Origin: Flavobacterium sp. N502536
GTDB taxonomy: Bacteria > Bacteroidota > Bacteroidia > Flavobacteriales > Flavobacteriaceae
NCBI RefSeq assembly: GCF_025947345.1
Contig: NZ_CP110011.1
Span: forward strand, 1,984,001 to 2,048,000
Reading direction: 5' to 3'
Length of the DNA stretch: 64,000 nucleotides
The notes under the pieces are model-generated. The model was not told the origin of the DNA and did not search any database. It saw only the letters and a program-made list of their open reading frames with translations. Made by a program: the position numbers and the translations under genes. This document shows positions 35,739 to 44,932 of this stretch, one piece after another; the stretch's first letter is position 1; every line of letters starts with the position of its first letter.

Positions 35739-35996
35739 AAGCGCTTTATACATGATAAAAATCATATTGCATTGAAAAACAGCCTGTTGCTTTCTGTGGT
35801 TTGGATAGCTATTGCTCTGAAATTGTTAATTGCTTTTTCAGAAGAGTTTCTCTGGGAGTTTTTCGTTTGGAATGAAAATATCACGGTAAGTAGTTTCGAT
35901 TTTTCAGGATGGCAATTTCTATTCGTGCCGCTTCTGAGTGTACCTCAATTTACACACTATATTTTAGATGGCTTTATCTGGAAATCTAAAACCTGA
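35739..35996 (+). pseudogene. Probable 3' remnant of a membrane protein gene
   Basis: An open frame encodes FIHDKNHIALKNSLLLSVVW, then two hydrophobic stretches and a TQFTHYILDGFIWK-like end. There is no ATG before the hydrophobic part; the first possible start is TTG 35772 (74 residues), while the frame stays open back to a stop at 35736-35738. The conserved-looking C-terminal HYILDGFIWK suggests the tail of a larger protein whose 5' part is gone. A genuine small membrane protein starting at TTG is possible. Confidence 0.4.
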
Positions 35997-36077
35997 TTCC
36001 AATAAGATAAAAACCTCTTGTGAAAATTAATTCACAAGAGGTTTTATTTTTTTTACTAGATATATCTAAATGTTTTA

Positions 36078-36857
36078 TTACTTGGATTTAGAAAGGGAGT
36101 CTAATTTTTCGATTTTTTCTTCCAGAACTTTAATTTTTTCATTCTGTTTCTCAAGTTCAATTATCTTTTTGTTTTGCTCTATTACATAAAGAGTTAATTC
36201 TTCGATTTTCTGTAAAAACTTTGAATTTAGATTACCTAAATCAGCTCCGTTTTCTTGCATTTCTTTGGCAGTAGCAACTTCTGGCAGATGTTTTTCAGTT
36301 TTTACAAATTTTTCCAGTTCATTTAAGGGTAACAATTTGTAATTTTTTTCAAAAACAAAATCTGCCCCATCTAAATTTACTTTAATTTCATTAGCTCTAA
36401 TCGTTCCATTGACATCTAGTTTGTAACTGGCATTCTGCTGACTGGTTTTTCCAATCAAAAGATTGCCATTTGCTATGTAATGATTTGAACTTCCGCTAAT
36501 TTTTAGACTGCCTGATGACTCAATATTATTTTTAGAATCGAGCAATGTGATCCATTCTGACCAGGTATTTTCGTTGTAAAATGCTTGTCGATATCTAATT
36601 TTTGAGTTATCCCATCCACCAAAATTTAATTGACTGGTCTGATGATTGGCAAAGCCATAAATTTCCAAAATAGTGCCATATTGTGTGGGGCCTCCAGTAT
36701 TGTAACTATCCCATAATTTTAATGACATTGGACTTATTCCTGTTCGCGGAGGTGCTGAAAAATCATTTCGATGAAGGTTAAAAGTTAATTCTTCGATTTG
36801 AGAATAACCGCATATTGGTAGTACAGCAAGAAATAAAATAAGGTGTATTTTTTTCAT
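36078..36857 (-). CDS. Secreted protein with C-terminal coiled coil, fibre-like family
   Basis: 259 residues with a signal peptide (MKKIHLILFLAVLPICGYSQ). The middle segment YKLDVNGTIRANEIKVN followed by FEKNYKLLPLNELEKFVKTE and KHLPEVATAKEMQENG is a motif set common in Bacteroidota secreted proteins related to fibre-tip modules. The last ~60 residues form a heptad coiled coil (IEELTLYVIEQNKKIIELEK...). It probably makes a trimeric surface fibre. No phage genes surround it, so it is not a prophage remnant. Function unknown. Confidence 0.8.
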   Translation of the reverse strand: MKKIHLILFLAVLPICGYSQIEELTFNLHRNDFSAPPRTGISPMSLKLWDSYNTGGPTQYGTILEIYGFANHQTSQLNFGGWDNSKIRYRQAFYNENTWSEWITLLDSKNNIESSGSLKISGSSNHYIANGNLLIGKTSQQNASYKLDVNGTIRANEIKVNLDGADFVFEKNYKLLPLNELEKFVKTEKHLPEVATAKEMQENGADLGNLNSKFLQKIEELTLYVIEQNKKIIELEKQNEKIKVLEEKIEKLDSLSKSK

Positions 36858-36903
36858 TTTAAAGAGGTTTATTGTTTGTTAACATCAAAAGTAATATTTT
36901 ATG

Positions 36904-37410
36904 CTAAAGCTTAATCTCAAACAAACTAAAAGAGCCCTCTTTATAATGTTCCGGTAATTCACTTGTCCATTCGATAGTGCTGATACCTTTGTATTCGAAA
37001 CCACAGCTGGTGTAATACTTGTTTATTCTTTCGTTTCCGCTGTGAGTGTCAAGACGAATGTACTTTTTGTTGTTTTCTTTGGCGTATTCTTTTGCCCAAT
37101 CGATAATTTTTTTGACATACGATTGCCCCCTGAATTTTGGATTTGTAGCAATACGATGTAGATAAATGGCAGGATCGGCACTAGCTTCTTTCCAGATAAT
37201 GAGATCATTAAAAGTAAGAACAAATGTACAGGCTACTTCCTCTCCTTCTTTGATGATAAAATGACGATTCTCGGCAATTTCTGTTTCTATAAGAGTCCTT
37301 TCAAAACCTCTCCAGCTTTTGTTGTTGACCGTTTTTTGATACGATGTAGCTGCATTGTAAAGAGCAAAAACGGCATCGATATCTTCATTTGTAGTTTTAA
37401 AAAATTCCAT
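36904..37410 (-). CDS. GNAT family N-acetyltransferase
   Basis: 168 residues. Acetyl-CoA binding motif A is read as LHRIATNPKFRGQSYVKKIIDWAKEYAKENN (the R/Q-x-x-G-x-G/A loop here is FRGQSYV) and the following RLDTHSGNERINKYYTSCGFEYKG matches motif B. Cytoplasmic. The substrate cannot be inferred; the gene stands alone between a secreted protein and a nitrilase. Confidence 0.87.
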   Translation of the reverse strand: MEFFKTTNEDIDAVFALYNAATSYQKTVNNKSWRGFERTLIETEIAENRHFIIKEGEEVACTFVLTFNDLIIWKEASADPAIYLHRIATNPKFRGQSYVKKIIDWAKEYAKENNKKYIRLDTHSGNERINKYYTSCGFEYKGISTIEWTSELPEHYKEGSFSLFEIKL

Positions 37411-37490
37411 GATTGAGGGATGTACTGTAGATTAATGAATTCTTCAAAGGTAAATCTTTAAGCAGCGTAAAGCCCCATGAAACATCAGTT

Positions 37491-38450
37491 TTAACTTTTT
37501 TTAGGAACATCCAGCCATACTACATTTTGTTCGGATTGATGCTCCTGACCAATAATATCCCGATACAATTCTGGCCTTCTTGCTTTTATGTAACGATTGC
37601 CACCAGCCTGAGTACATTTTTCAGGAGTGAGTATTGCGGTTGTAAAAGAGTCATCAAAAGAGCGGCATTCGGCCAAAACATCTCCAAAAGGGTCAATAAT
37701 CATCGAACAGCCATTTTTCAGCTGATCGTCGTCCATACCGATTGGGTTAGAGAATATAGCGTAAATAGCATTGTCATAGGCTCTCGCGGGCAGCCATTTC
37801 ATTAGCCAGTCTCTGCCTTTCATTCCGTCAAATTCCAGTCGGAGAGAAGTAGGATCGGCTTCGCGGTTTTCCCATAGTTGTGGAGCAACAAAACCAGCAC
37901 CCGGTCGGGTAGAGGGCGTACACATGGTAACATGCGGCATGAAAATGATCTTGGCCCCTAAAAGAGTGGTAGCACGAACATTTTCGATAATGTTGTTGTC
38001 GTAACAGATTAAAATTCCACATTTCCAGCCTTTAATCTCAAAAATACAATAACGATCGCCCGGAGTGAGGTATGGGTTTATAAACGGATGCAGTTTTCGG
38101 TATTTGGCAACTAAACCGTTTTGGTCGACACACACATAAGCTTTGAACAAATTATCGTCTTCGTCTTTTTCAAAAAGACCGGCCAGAATCACGATGTTAT
38201 TGTTTCGGGCAATTTCAGTCAATTTCACGATGCTTTCTCCACTCGGAATTAATTCTGCCAGGTCTAACATTTGTTCTTTTGATAAATGTCGTGCAAAAGT
38301 ATAACCGGTTACCGAGCACTCGTGAAACGAAATAACATCACAACCCTGACGCGCTGCCTGTTGCGAAAGTTTTTCAATTACAGCTAAATTATACGTTTTG
38401 TCACCGCTTTTATTCTCGAACTGAGCGGTGGCTATTTTTAGATTTTTCAT
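37491..38450 (-). CDS. Nitrilase superfamily carbon-nitrogen hydrolase
   Basis: 319 residues. The catalytic Glu-Lys-Cys triad is visible as E44 (VISFHECSVTG), K119 (VAKYRKLHPF) and C149 (GILICYDNN), in the normal order and spacing. It would hydrolyse an amide or nitrile. It is 70 nt downstream of an AraC regulator on the same strand, so it may be that regulator's target. Confidence 0.9.
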   Translation of the reverse strand: MKNLKIATAQFENKSGDKTYNLAVIEKLSQQAARQGCDVISFHECSVTGYTFARHLSKEQMLDLAELIPSGESIVKLTEIARNNNIVILAGLFEKDEDDNLFKAYVCVDQNGLVAKYRKLHPFINPYLTPGDRYCIFEIKGWKCGILICYDNNIIENVRATTLLGAKIIFMPHVTMCTPSTRPGAGFVAPQLWENREADPTSLRLEFDGMKGRDWLMKWLPARAYDNAIYAIFSNPIGMDDDQLKNGCSMIIDPFGDVLAECRSFDDSFTTAILTPEKCTQAGGNRYIKARRPELYRDIIGQEHQSEQNVVWLDVPKKS

Positions 38451-38519
38451 AATGCGTACTATTGATTTGAGACAAAAGTAGCACTAGTCTTATTTTAGAA
38501 ATTGTACAAAACCGACATT

Positions 38520-39347
38520 TTAGAAAACAATAGGTGGAGCGGTTTTGAGAAGATTATTGGTTAATTTTCCGGTATTGTTTAGATACTCTTTTGGAGTTAT
38601 TCCGGTATGTTTCCTGAATTCTTTGATCAGATGAGACTGGTCCGAAAATCCGGCATTGTAACAAAGACTTGTGAGATTGGTATCGGCAGCTTTGTCTTTT
38701 AGTAACTTTAAAAAATAATGCAGTTTTATAATGTTTCCAAATTTCTTCGGATTTAATCCAATAGATTCCTGGAACTTCCTTTCCAGATGCCTTTCGGTAT
38801 AACCAGTATGTTTAGCCAGCTGTTTTACATTAAAACTTCCTTTGTGGGCAGTAATGAAACGAATCGAACTTTCTATGATTAATTGGTGAGCCCCCTTTTT
38901 GTTAGCAATATAGGTACTGAAAAAATGATTTAGTAGCACAACTTTCTTTGGAATCGTGTAGTGTCCGGATATTTTTTCCTGAAGAATCAAACCGTTCTGC
39001 TCAAAAATGTCGTCAATAGAGATTATCGCATCCAGAAACTCATAAGCCGGAATTCCCAGCAATTGGTGCATCCCGTTTGGCTGAAAAACAACAATCACTA
39101 AATTGATTTCACTATCCGAATAAATGTCTTTAAATCCGGTAAGCTGTCCGTATAAAAAAGAATCAGGTAAGTGGTTGTGTACTCCGCAATCATTAAAATC
39201 AGAACTGAGTTTGCCTTTTAAGGAAAATACAATGCCCGTATTACCATCAGAAAACAAGCGAAGTTTTTGTACAGCCATTTCATTATGATCTAAAAAAAGA
39301 TAATGTTTAATGTAAGGCGATAATTCTTCTGATGGTGAAATCTGCAT
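38520..39347 (-). CDS. AraC family transcriptional regulator
   Basis: 275 residues. The C-terminal ~100 hold two helix-turn-helix units (SFNVKQLAKHTGYTERHLERKF and TNLTSLCYNAGFSDQSHLIKEF followed by GITPKEYL). The N-terminal 150 residues form a cupin-like sensing domain starting MQISPSEELSPYIKHYLFLD. It precedes the nitrilase gene and could be in one transcript with it. Confidence 0.92.
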   Translation of the reverse strand: MQISPSEELSPYIKHYLFLDHNEMAVQKLRLFSDGNTGIVFSLKGKLSSDFNDCGVHNHLPDSFLYGQLTGFKDIYSDSEINLVIVVFQPNGMHQLLGIPAYEFLDAIISIDDIFEQNGLILQEKISGHYTIPKKVVLLNHFFSTYIANKKGAHQLIIESSIRFITAHKGSFNVKQLAKHTGYTERHLERKFQESIGLNPKKFGNIIKLHYFLKLLKDKAADTNLTSLCYNAGFSDQSHLIKEFRKHTGITPKEYLNNTGKLTNNLLKTAPPIVF

Positions 39348-39523
39348 GGTTTAAAGAATTGATGGAACGCAATCTGTTACGGTCAATTTTAGAAGATCAT
39401 TTTTGATGGATAACGAAATAACTTTTGATAAAATTAAGGATATTTTTTCAATTATGGTTTTTTGGTTTCCTTGTTGGGGCTGCTTTTTATAGTATTATTT
39501 AGTCTGTGGAAGAGCTCAGAATA

Positions 39524-40255
39524 TTAATTCTGTAAAGCCACTCTTATCTTGGGTAAAATACGTTCTGCATATAAAGTATAAGCTTTGGCTGAAGGATGTA
39601 AGCCATCTCCGGCTACGAGCTCAGGATTTGTCAGACCTTTACGTGAAATATCAGTTATCGAAACAAAAACAATAGCATTCTGTTTGCAGTAGTTTTCGGC
39701 AAAGCTATTGTATTGATCGATTTCGCTTGAAATTCGCTCACCTTGTCCACCCATCTGTACTTCTCCAAAACGAGTATAGGCATAATCGGGTATTGAGATG
39801 ACAATTACCTTTTTTTTATCTCCTTTTGCCAGAACAACTGCTTTGTTTACGAGTTCTGGAAATTCTTTCTCATAGATCGAAAAACTTTTCCCCTGATACT
39901 GATTGTTCACTCCAATAAGAAGGGTAACGATATCGTAAACAGGATCGGGATTTTGGGTATTTATTGCCGAAATTAAATTAGTAGTGGTCCATCCGGTGGT
40001 TGCAATAACTTTTAACGAGAAGCTGGCTTGCGGATAAATTGCCGTTAAACTTGATTTTAACTGTTCAGGAAATCCACAGGTTTCGCAAACACTTTGTCCG
40101 ACGGTGTAGCTGTCTCCAAGAGCCAAATATTTTATAGAACCGGTAAGTGGGGTAACTGGAGCGACAGGAGTTTCTGAAGTCGTTTCGTCAGCACTACAGC
40201 TCAAGAGGAATATAGAAAGGGTAACAATAACTATTTGTTTGAAATGCAGTTTCAT
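39524..40255 (-). CDS. SGNH/GDSL hydrolase lipoprotein
   Basis: 243 residues. Lipobox LLSC, Cys20. The nucleophile S49 is in ALGDSYTVG, block III appears as LLIGVNNQYQG and block V as GDGLHPSAKAY (D217, H220), matching the Ser-Asp-His geometry of SGNH esterases. A CETCGF pair near the active site is unusual and may form a disulfide. It probably acts on acyl or acetyl esters at the cell surface. Confidence 0.9.
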   Translation of the reverse strand: MKLHFKQIVIVTLSIFLLSCSADETTSETPVAPVTPLTGSIKYLALGDSYTVGQSVCETCGFPEQLKSSLTAIYPQASFSLKVIATTGWTTTNLISAINTQNPDPVYDIVTLLIGVNNQYQGKSFSIYEKEFPELVNKAVVLAKGDKKKVIVISIPDYAYTRFGEVQMGGQGERISSEIDQYNSFAENYCKQNAIVFVSITDISRKGLTNPELVAGDGLHPSAKAYTLYAERILPKIRVALQN

Positions 40256-40322
40256 AATTTAGATAAATTAAATTTCGGCCCATTTTAAACAAATAGTTAC
40301 GTTAAATAGCTTGATTTGGTTT

Positions 40323-41105
40323 TTAGACCATCTCTGTTTTCATCAGAATTTCTTCTTCAATAGCGTTCCAGAGTCCGATACGTTTTTCTAATGCCAGAAT
40401 CGAAATTTCTTCCACTTCTTTCCATTTTTGAGCATCATCTTCACATAAATCAGTTATCATCTGCATGGCCATTGGTCCGTGTTCGTCGGCATCCAATTCG
40501 ATATGTCTTTCAAAATAGTATAAAAGTTTGCTTAAATCGGTTTCAGGAAGGTTTTTCTGGAAATTTTTCAGGATTGCCGTGAACATACTCGGAATTAAAT
40601 CTTCTCTTCCAAAAGTAAATGCCGCAGCAATTTGATGCGGTTTTCCTTCTTCAATTACTCTAAAAGTAAAATCTAAGAAAGCTTTTGTATCAGGATGTAA
40701 GGAACTTTGTTTTATGGCAACAAAAATATTGTGCAGCGAATTTACTTCAGCCAAAAAGGTATTGATTCCGCTTGTATCGGCGCCACAATCTTCCATGGCT
40801 TCAAGATACATTTCATAATGACTTTGTCTTTTTCCATCAATACTTAAATCTGTTTCTTCTGCCAAAACAATTTCGTTGATTAAGTATCTTGTTTCCGGAT
40901 TTTTTGTAGCAAACCAAGGCGTAGAAGTACAGGTAAGCTTAGATTGTAATGCTTTTAATAATGACATGAAATCCCAAACAGCAAAAACATGAGTTTCTAA
41001 AAAACGATGTAAGTCATCAATGCTTTGGATTTTATTGTATAATGAATGTTGTAAAAGTTGATCTTTTTGAGGTTGAATGCTATTGTTTATAGTTTCAATA
41101 TTCAT
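40323..41105 (-). CDS. DUF3050 (haem-oxygenase-like helical) protein
   Basis: 260 residues from ATG 41105; seven more residues upstream (MHKKNTQ) are in frame but not conserved-looking. The stretch FLETHVFAVWDFMSLLKALQ, EIVLAEETD and YFERHIELDADEHGPMA contains regularly placed His/Glu residues on helices, like di-iron or haem-oxygenase-type folds, and agrees with DUF3050. A TATATTTG element lies just upstream. Biochemical role unknown. Confidence 0.82.
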   Translation of the reverse strand: MNIETINNSIQPQKDQLLQHSLYNKIQSIDDLHRFLETHVFAVWDFMSLLKALQSKLTCTSTPWFATKNPETRYLINEIVLAEETDLSIDGKRQSHYEMYLEAMEDCGADTSGINTFLAEVNSLHNIFVAIKQSSLHPDTKAFLDFTFRVIEEGKPHQIAAAFTFGREDLIPSMFTAILKNFQKNLPETDLSKLLYYFERHIELDADEHGPMAMQMITDLCEDDAQKWKEVEEISILALEKRIGLWNAIEEEILMKTEMV

Positions 41106-41123
41106 TTGCGTATTTTTTTTGTG

Positions 41124-41131
41124 CAAATATA
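41124..41131 (-). promoter_or_regulatory. TAnnTTTG -7 element for the DUF3050 gene
   Basis: On the minus strand TATATTTG matches the Bacteroidota -7 consensus exactly and lies about 20 nt before the ATG at 41105. No convincing TTG at the -33 position is present. Confidence 0.35.
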
Positions 41132-41160
41132 AAAAGCTTCCCGTTAAGAAGAAGCTTTTT
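41131..41160 (-). terminator. Terminator of the glutaryl-CoA dehydrogenase gene
   Basis: aaaaagcttc (41131-41140) and gaagcttttt (41151-41160) form a 10-bp stem with a 10-nt loop. On the minus strand the stem ends in TTTTT, 32 nt after the dehydrogenase stop codon. Confidence 0.75.
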
Positions 41161-41191
41161 GTATTGGTTTTGTATATATTTTAATAGATGT

Positions 41192-42373
41192 TTATGATTT
41201 AAATGCTGGAATTCCAGTTACATCCATACCGGTTATCAAGAGATGAATGTCATGCGTTCCTTCATAAGTAATCACACTTTCAAGATTCATCATATGGCGC
41301 ATGATCGAGTATTCGCCTGTAATACCCATTCCGCCCAACATTTGTCTTGCTTCACGTGCAATGTGTATGGCCATATCCACATTATTACGTTTGGCCATTG
41401 AGATTTGTGCAGTAGTAGCTTTTCCTTCGTTACGTAAAACACCTAAACGCCAGGTTAATAATTGCGCTTTTGTGATTTCGGTAATCATTTCGGCTAATTT
41501 TTTCTGTTGCAACTGCGTTCCTCCAATTGGTTTCCCAAATTGAATTCTTTCTTTGGCATAACGTAAAGCAGTGTCGTAACAATCCATAGCAGCTCCGATG
41601 GCTCCCCAGGCAATTCCGTATCGTGCAGAATCTAAGCACCCAAGAGGTGCTCCAAGTCCCGACTTATTAGGTAATAGATTTTCTTTAGGAACTTTTACAT
41701 TGTCAAAAATTAATTCTCCGGTCGAAGAAGCTCTAAGTGACCATTTATTATGGGTCTCAGGAGTTGTAAAACCTTCCATGCCGCGTTCAACGATTAAACC
41801 GTGAATTCTTCCTTCTTCATCTTTTGCCCAAACGATCGCAATATCTGCGAAAGGAGCATTTGAGATCCACATTTTGGCACCATTTAAAAGATAGTGATCT
41901 CCCATATCTTTGAAATTAGTAATCATACTTCCCGGGTCAGAACCATGATCCGGTTCTGTCAAACCAAAGCATCCCATAAATTCTCCGGTAGCCAGTTTGG
42001 GTAAGTATTTCATTCGTTGCTCTTCATTTCCATACTTCCAAATAGGATACATTACTAGTGAAGATTGAACTGAAGAAGTCGATCGAACACCTGAATCTCC
42101 ACGTTCTATTTCCTGCATGATTAAACCATAAGAAATTTGATCCAGACCTGCACCTCCGTACTCTACCGGAATATAAGGTCCGAAACCGCCAATTTCTCCA
42201 AGTCCTTTTATAATTTGTGTTGGAAATTCTGCTTTTTGGGCATATTCTTCTATAATAGGAGAAACTTCTCTCTTGACCCAGGCACGTGCTGATTCGCGAA
42301 CTAATTTGTGTTCGTCTGTCAATAAGTCATCTAGGTTGTAATAATCCGGTGCTTGAAATAGGTCTGGTTTCAT
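41192..42373 (-). CDS. gcdH: Glutaryl-CoA dehydrogenase
   Basis: 393 residues. The sequence follows glutaryl-CoA dehydrogenases closely: VRSTSSVQSSLVMYPIWKYG (with the substrate-binding Arg), GCFGLTEPDHGSDPGSM, WSLRASSTGELIFDNVKVP, ARYGIAWGAIG, and the catalytic base in VITYEGTHDIH. It would oxidise and decarboxylate glutaryl-CoA to crotonyl-CoA in lysine/tryptophan breakdown. No other gene of that pathway lies nearby. Single-gene transcript ending at the hairpin 41131-41160. Confidence 0.88.
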   Translation of the reverse strand: MKPDLFQAPDYYNLDDLLTDEHKLVRESARAWVKREVSPIIEEYAQKAEFPTQIIKGLGEIGGFGPYIPVEYGGAGLDQISYGLIMQEIERGDSGVRSTSSVQSSLVMYPIWKYGNEEQRMKYLPKLATGEFMGCFGLTEPDHGSDPGSMITNFKDMGDHYLLNGAKMWISNAPFADIAIVWAKDEEGRIHGLIVERGMEGFTTPETHNKWSLRASSTGELIFDNVKVPKENLLPNKSGLGAPLGCLDSARYGIAWGAIGAAMDCYDTALRYAKERIQFGKPIGGTQLQQKKLAEMITEITKAQLLTWRLGVLRNEGKATTAQISMAKRNNVDMAIHIAREARQMLGGMGITGEYSIMRHMMNLESVITYEGTHDIHLLITGMDVTGIPAFKS

Positions 42374-42537
42374 TTTTGTTAGTTTTATTATACAAATCTA
42401 CGTAATATAAATATAACAAAATACAGTTAAATTGTTATATTTTTATAAATACTGAAGAAGAAAAATAGTATAAACACAAATTAATTTTAGTTTATTGCGA
42501 ATTTATAAGCTATTTTTGAGATTCAAAAACAAAATGA

Positions 42538-44283
42538 ATGAGGCTGATCATCTCTTTTATACTCTTTTTTGTTCTGAATAATACCTTTTCTCAAGAGAAA
42601 AAGGTTTTTACGGAACAGGAGTACTTAATATTGCAAGACAAAATTCGACTAACGGCAAATGCCAATGTTGACAGTTCGATTGTATATGCTAGTCAGTTGG
42701 CGAAATCCAATAGTAATAAACATTTGGCTTTTGCTAATGCAGCATTGTCTTATTTGATTCAGTTAAAAGGAAATACAGCAAAATCTAAAGAAAAATACCA
42801 GTTAGCCTTAAAATCCTTAGAAAAAATGCCCGATGGGCAGGAAAAAACACAGCTTAGGTCCTACTTGTACAATTATGCCGGATTATCCGAATGGAAAAGG
42901 GAGAACTATAGCGACGCCATCGAAAATTACCAGCAGGGCATAAAGCTTTCGATACAGATTGACGATATTATTCAAATTGTAAAGTTTAAGAGTAACATTG
43001 CGGCTATAAATGTTGCTGTAGGTAATTACCGGCTTGCGATAAAGGACTTGCGGAGTCTTAGCGAATTTGTTGATAAAAACGAAAGCGTTTATACCAAACA
43101 GCAATACCTCAATAATAAGAGTAATATCAATCTTAGTTTAGCAGGATCATATGAGAGTTTTTATATGAAAGATCCTAAAAAGAAGATTTTACTGGACTCT
43201 GCCGAGTATTTCTATCAAAAAACCATTAGTTACTCTCAAAATTTTCCCGACAATAAGATTGTGGCAAAACTTAGTTTAGGTAATATTTACAGCGAATTAA
43301 AAGAGTACAAAAATGCCGAAAAGACCTACTACGATATCATCTTTTTGGCCAATCAAAACAGTATGCTGGATATTTTATGTACGACTCATTACAATTTGGG
43401 GGACTTGTATTTTAATATCAAAAAGTATGATAAAGCATTGGTGTTCTTTAAAAAATCAGACTCTATAGGCAACATTACTAAAACGAATCAGGTTGATCAT
43501 CTGAAGTCCAATTACTATCAGGCAAAAATTTACAACATCCTTAAAGAGCCTGAACTGGCCTATAAACACTCAAAAATTTACCTGGATAATTACGAAAAAT
43601 CGGAATCAAAATTAAATGATGAGGTTTTAGAAGTAAATTACAAACTTGGCGTTGGTGATTTGACTAACGAGATGGTTACCATTCAGGAGAAATACAAATA
43701 CGACGTTTTTCTGAACAAAGCGCTAAAAGTATTTTATGTCGTTTTATTCATAGGAATTGTCTTTCTGCTGATCAAAAACATACGCGATAAAAATAAGGCG
43801 CATAAAAAGATGAATGCTTTAATTGAAGAGTTCAAAGCTAATTTAGAAAAGAAAAACGAGCCCGAACCGGAACGAGAGACCATTCTTGAATCTGAAGAAA
43901 TACAGTCTAAGAAAGAGAATGTCAATTTAAGTATTGATGAGGCAAAAGAGAATAAAATTGTAGAAAAACTGTTGGCTTTAGAAAGTAAACAGGAATATTT
44001 ACATGCCGATTTTACGCTGCCATATGTGGCTAAAAAAATAAAAACCAACACCACCTATTTGTCTTATGTCGTAAACAAACGATTTGGTAAATCTTTTGGG
44101 GAATATTCAAATGAGCTGAAAATTAACTATGTGATTAATGAAATGATAACAAATCATATGTATCGTAAATATTCAACTCAGGCCATTGCCGAAAGTGTTG
44201 GTTTTAAAAATGCGGTATCTTTTGCTAAATCATTTCGCAAAAGAACTGGAGTGTCCCCAGCTCAATTTGCGAACAATATCTAA
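42538..44283 (+). CDS. Membrane-spanning TPR regulator with AraC-type HTH
   Basis: 581 residues: signal-like N-terminus (MRLIISFILFFVLNNTFSQ), a long TPR solenoid (~40-380, periplasmic by topology), one transmembrane helix (~396-417, FYVVLFIGIVFLLI), a charged linker, and an AraC-type DNA-binding domain (~470-581, LPYVAKKIKTNTTYLSYVVNKRFGK, STQAIAESVGFKNAVSFAKSF). The sensor is outside and the DNA-binding part inside, so it is a one-component receptor. It ends 16 nt from the stop of the last peptide of the double-glycine array, convergently. By position it is the natural candidate to sense the exported peptides. Confidence 0.88.
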   Translation: MRLIISFILFFVLNNTFSQEKKVFTEQEYLILQDKIRLTANANVDSSIVYASQLAKSNSNKHLAFANAALSYLIQLKGNTAKSKEKYQLALKSLEKMPDGQEKTQLRSYLYNYAGLSEWKRENYSDAIENYQQGIKLSIQIDDIIQIVKFKSNIAAINVAVGNYRLAIKDLRSLSEFVDKNESVYTKQQYLNNKSNINLSLAGSYESFYMKDPKKKILLDSAEYFYQKTISYSQNFPDNKIVAKLSLGNIYSELKEYKNAEKTYYDIIFLANQNSMLDILCTTHYNLGDLYFNIKKYDKALVFFKKSDSIGNITKTNQVDHLKSNYYQAKIYNILKEPELAYKHSKIYLDNYEKSESKLNDEVLEVNYKLGVGDLTNEMVTIQEKYKYDVFLNKALKVFYVVLFIGIVFLLIKNIRDKNKAHKKMNALIEEFKANLEKKNEPEPERETILESEEIQSKKENVNLSIDEAKENKIVEKLLALESKQEYLHADFTLPYVAKKIKTNTTYLSYVVNKRFGKSFGEYSNELKINYVINEMITNHMYRKYSTQAIAESVGFKNAVSFAKSFRKRTGVSPAQFANNI

Positions 44284-44298
44284 AACAATTTGTTTGAA

Positions 44299-44445
44299 TC
44301 AAGGATGCCCTTCAACATCGGTACTTCCTTTTCCGTTCCCTCTGATAGTATCACCAGGATCGTCACCGCCCCCAATTGTTTGTTGTTCTCTTCTTGATAA
44401 TTTTTCGTTTTCAAAATTTTTGAATTCTATTTTTTTCGTTTTCAT
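44299..44445 (-). CDS. Double-glycine peptide 6 of array (extended tail)
   Basis: 48 residues, starting MKTKKIEFKNFENEKLSRREQ and having QQTIGGGDD at the leader end. The core carries PGDTIRGNGKGST and then DVEGHP, so the stop used by copies 1-4 has been lost and six residues added. Leader LSRREQQTIGG fits the shared LSxxEQKxxxGG pattern. Stop TGA lies 16 nt from the TPR-AraC gene. Last and most divergent in leader among the six. Function unknown; a secreted peptide is inferred. Confidence 0.8.
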   Translation of the reverse strand: MKTKKIEFKNFENEKLSRREQQTIGGGDDPGDTIRGNGKGSTDVEGHP

Positions 44446-44448
44446 TTT

Positions 44449-44586
44449 TTAAATATTTACTGGTTGTGTAGACCCTTTTCCATTACCTCTGTTAGTATCA
44501 TTGTCACCTCCTCGAACAGCTTTTTGTTCTTTTTTTGAAAGTGTATTGCTCGTAAAAGCTTCGAAATTTAGTTTTTTATTTTCCAT
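44449..44586 (-). CDS. Double-glycine peptide 5 of array (variant core)
   Basis: 45 residues, starting MENKKLNFEAFTSNTLSKKE. Leader end QKAVRGG, then DNDTNRGNGKGSTQPVNI. It keeps RGNGKGST but the PGDTI part of the core is replaced and five residues follow the normal end. Only 3 nt separate its stop from the start of copy 6. Probably secreted by the C39 exporter at 48084 because it shares the leader motif. Confidence 0.82.
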   Translation of the reverse strand: MENKKLNFEAFTSNTLSKKEQKAVRGGDNDTNRGNGKGSTQPVNI

Positions 44587-44605
44587 TTTGTTAGAATTTT
44601 AGTTG

Positions 44606-44749
44606 TTAGGTAGATCCTTTTCCATTTCCTCTGATGGTATCACCAGGAATACCAGATTCTTCTTCTCCTCCTCCTTTAACCGTTTTTTGTTCTTTTTTTG
44701 AAAGTATATTGTGGGTGAAATCTTCGATGTTCAATTTTTTATTTTCCAT
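44606..44749 (-). CDS. Double-glycine peptide 4 of array
   Basis: 47 residues. Leader MENKKLNIEDFTHNILSKKE then QKTVKGGG; core EEESGIPGDTIRGNGKGST ends exactly at the stop. It differs from copy 3 at only four residues, one being Cys to Gly before IPGDTI, so this copy has no cysteine. A 19-20 nt linker (CTAAAATTCTAAT-like) precedes each of copies 3-5 and probably carries the translation signal. Confidence 0.87.
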   Translation of the reverse strand: MENKKLNIEDFTHNILSKKEQKTVKGGGEEESGIPGDTIRGNGKGST

Positions 44750-44769
44750 TTTTATTAGAATTTTAATTG

Positions 44770-44913
44770 TTAGGTAGATCCTTTTCCGTTTCCTCTGATG
44801 GTGTCACCAGGAATGCAAGATTCTTCTTCTCCACCACCTTTAACCGTTTTTTGTTCTTTTTTTGAAAGCGTATGATGGGTGAAATCTTCGATGTTTAATT
44901 TTTTATTTTCCAT
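44770..44913 (-). CDS. Double-glycine peptide 3 of array
   Basis: 47 residues. Leader MENKKLNIEDFTHHTLSKKE then QKTVKGGG; core EEESCIPGDTIRGNGKGST with a single cysteine. The near-identity to copies 2 and 4 at DNA level indicates recent tandem duplication. The acidic EEE run directly after the glycine motif is shared by copies 2-4 only. Confidence 0.87.
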   Translation of the reverse strand: MENKKLNIEDFTHHTLSKKEQKTVKGGGEEESCIPGDTIRGNGKGST

Positions 44914-44932
44914 TTTATTAGAATTTTAGTTG

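Noticed and set aside
36078..36857. Phage tail fibre gene
   Set aside because: The C-terminal motif set is common in Bacteroidota secreted proteins and no phage structural, integrase or lysis gene is nearby.
44186..44452. Plus-strand ORF across peptide 6
   Set aside because: Reads the antisense of the peptide gene and the end of the TPR-AraC gene; the minus-strand peptide frame has the conserved leader.
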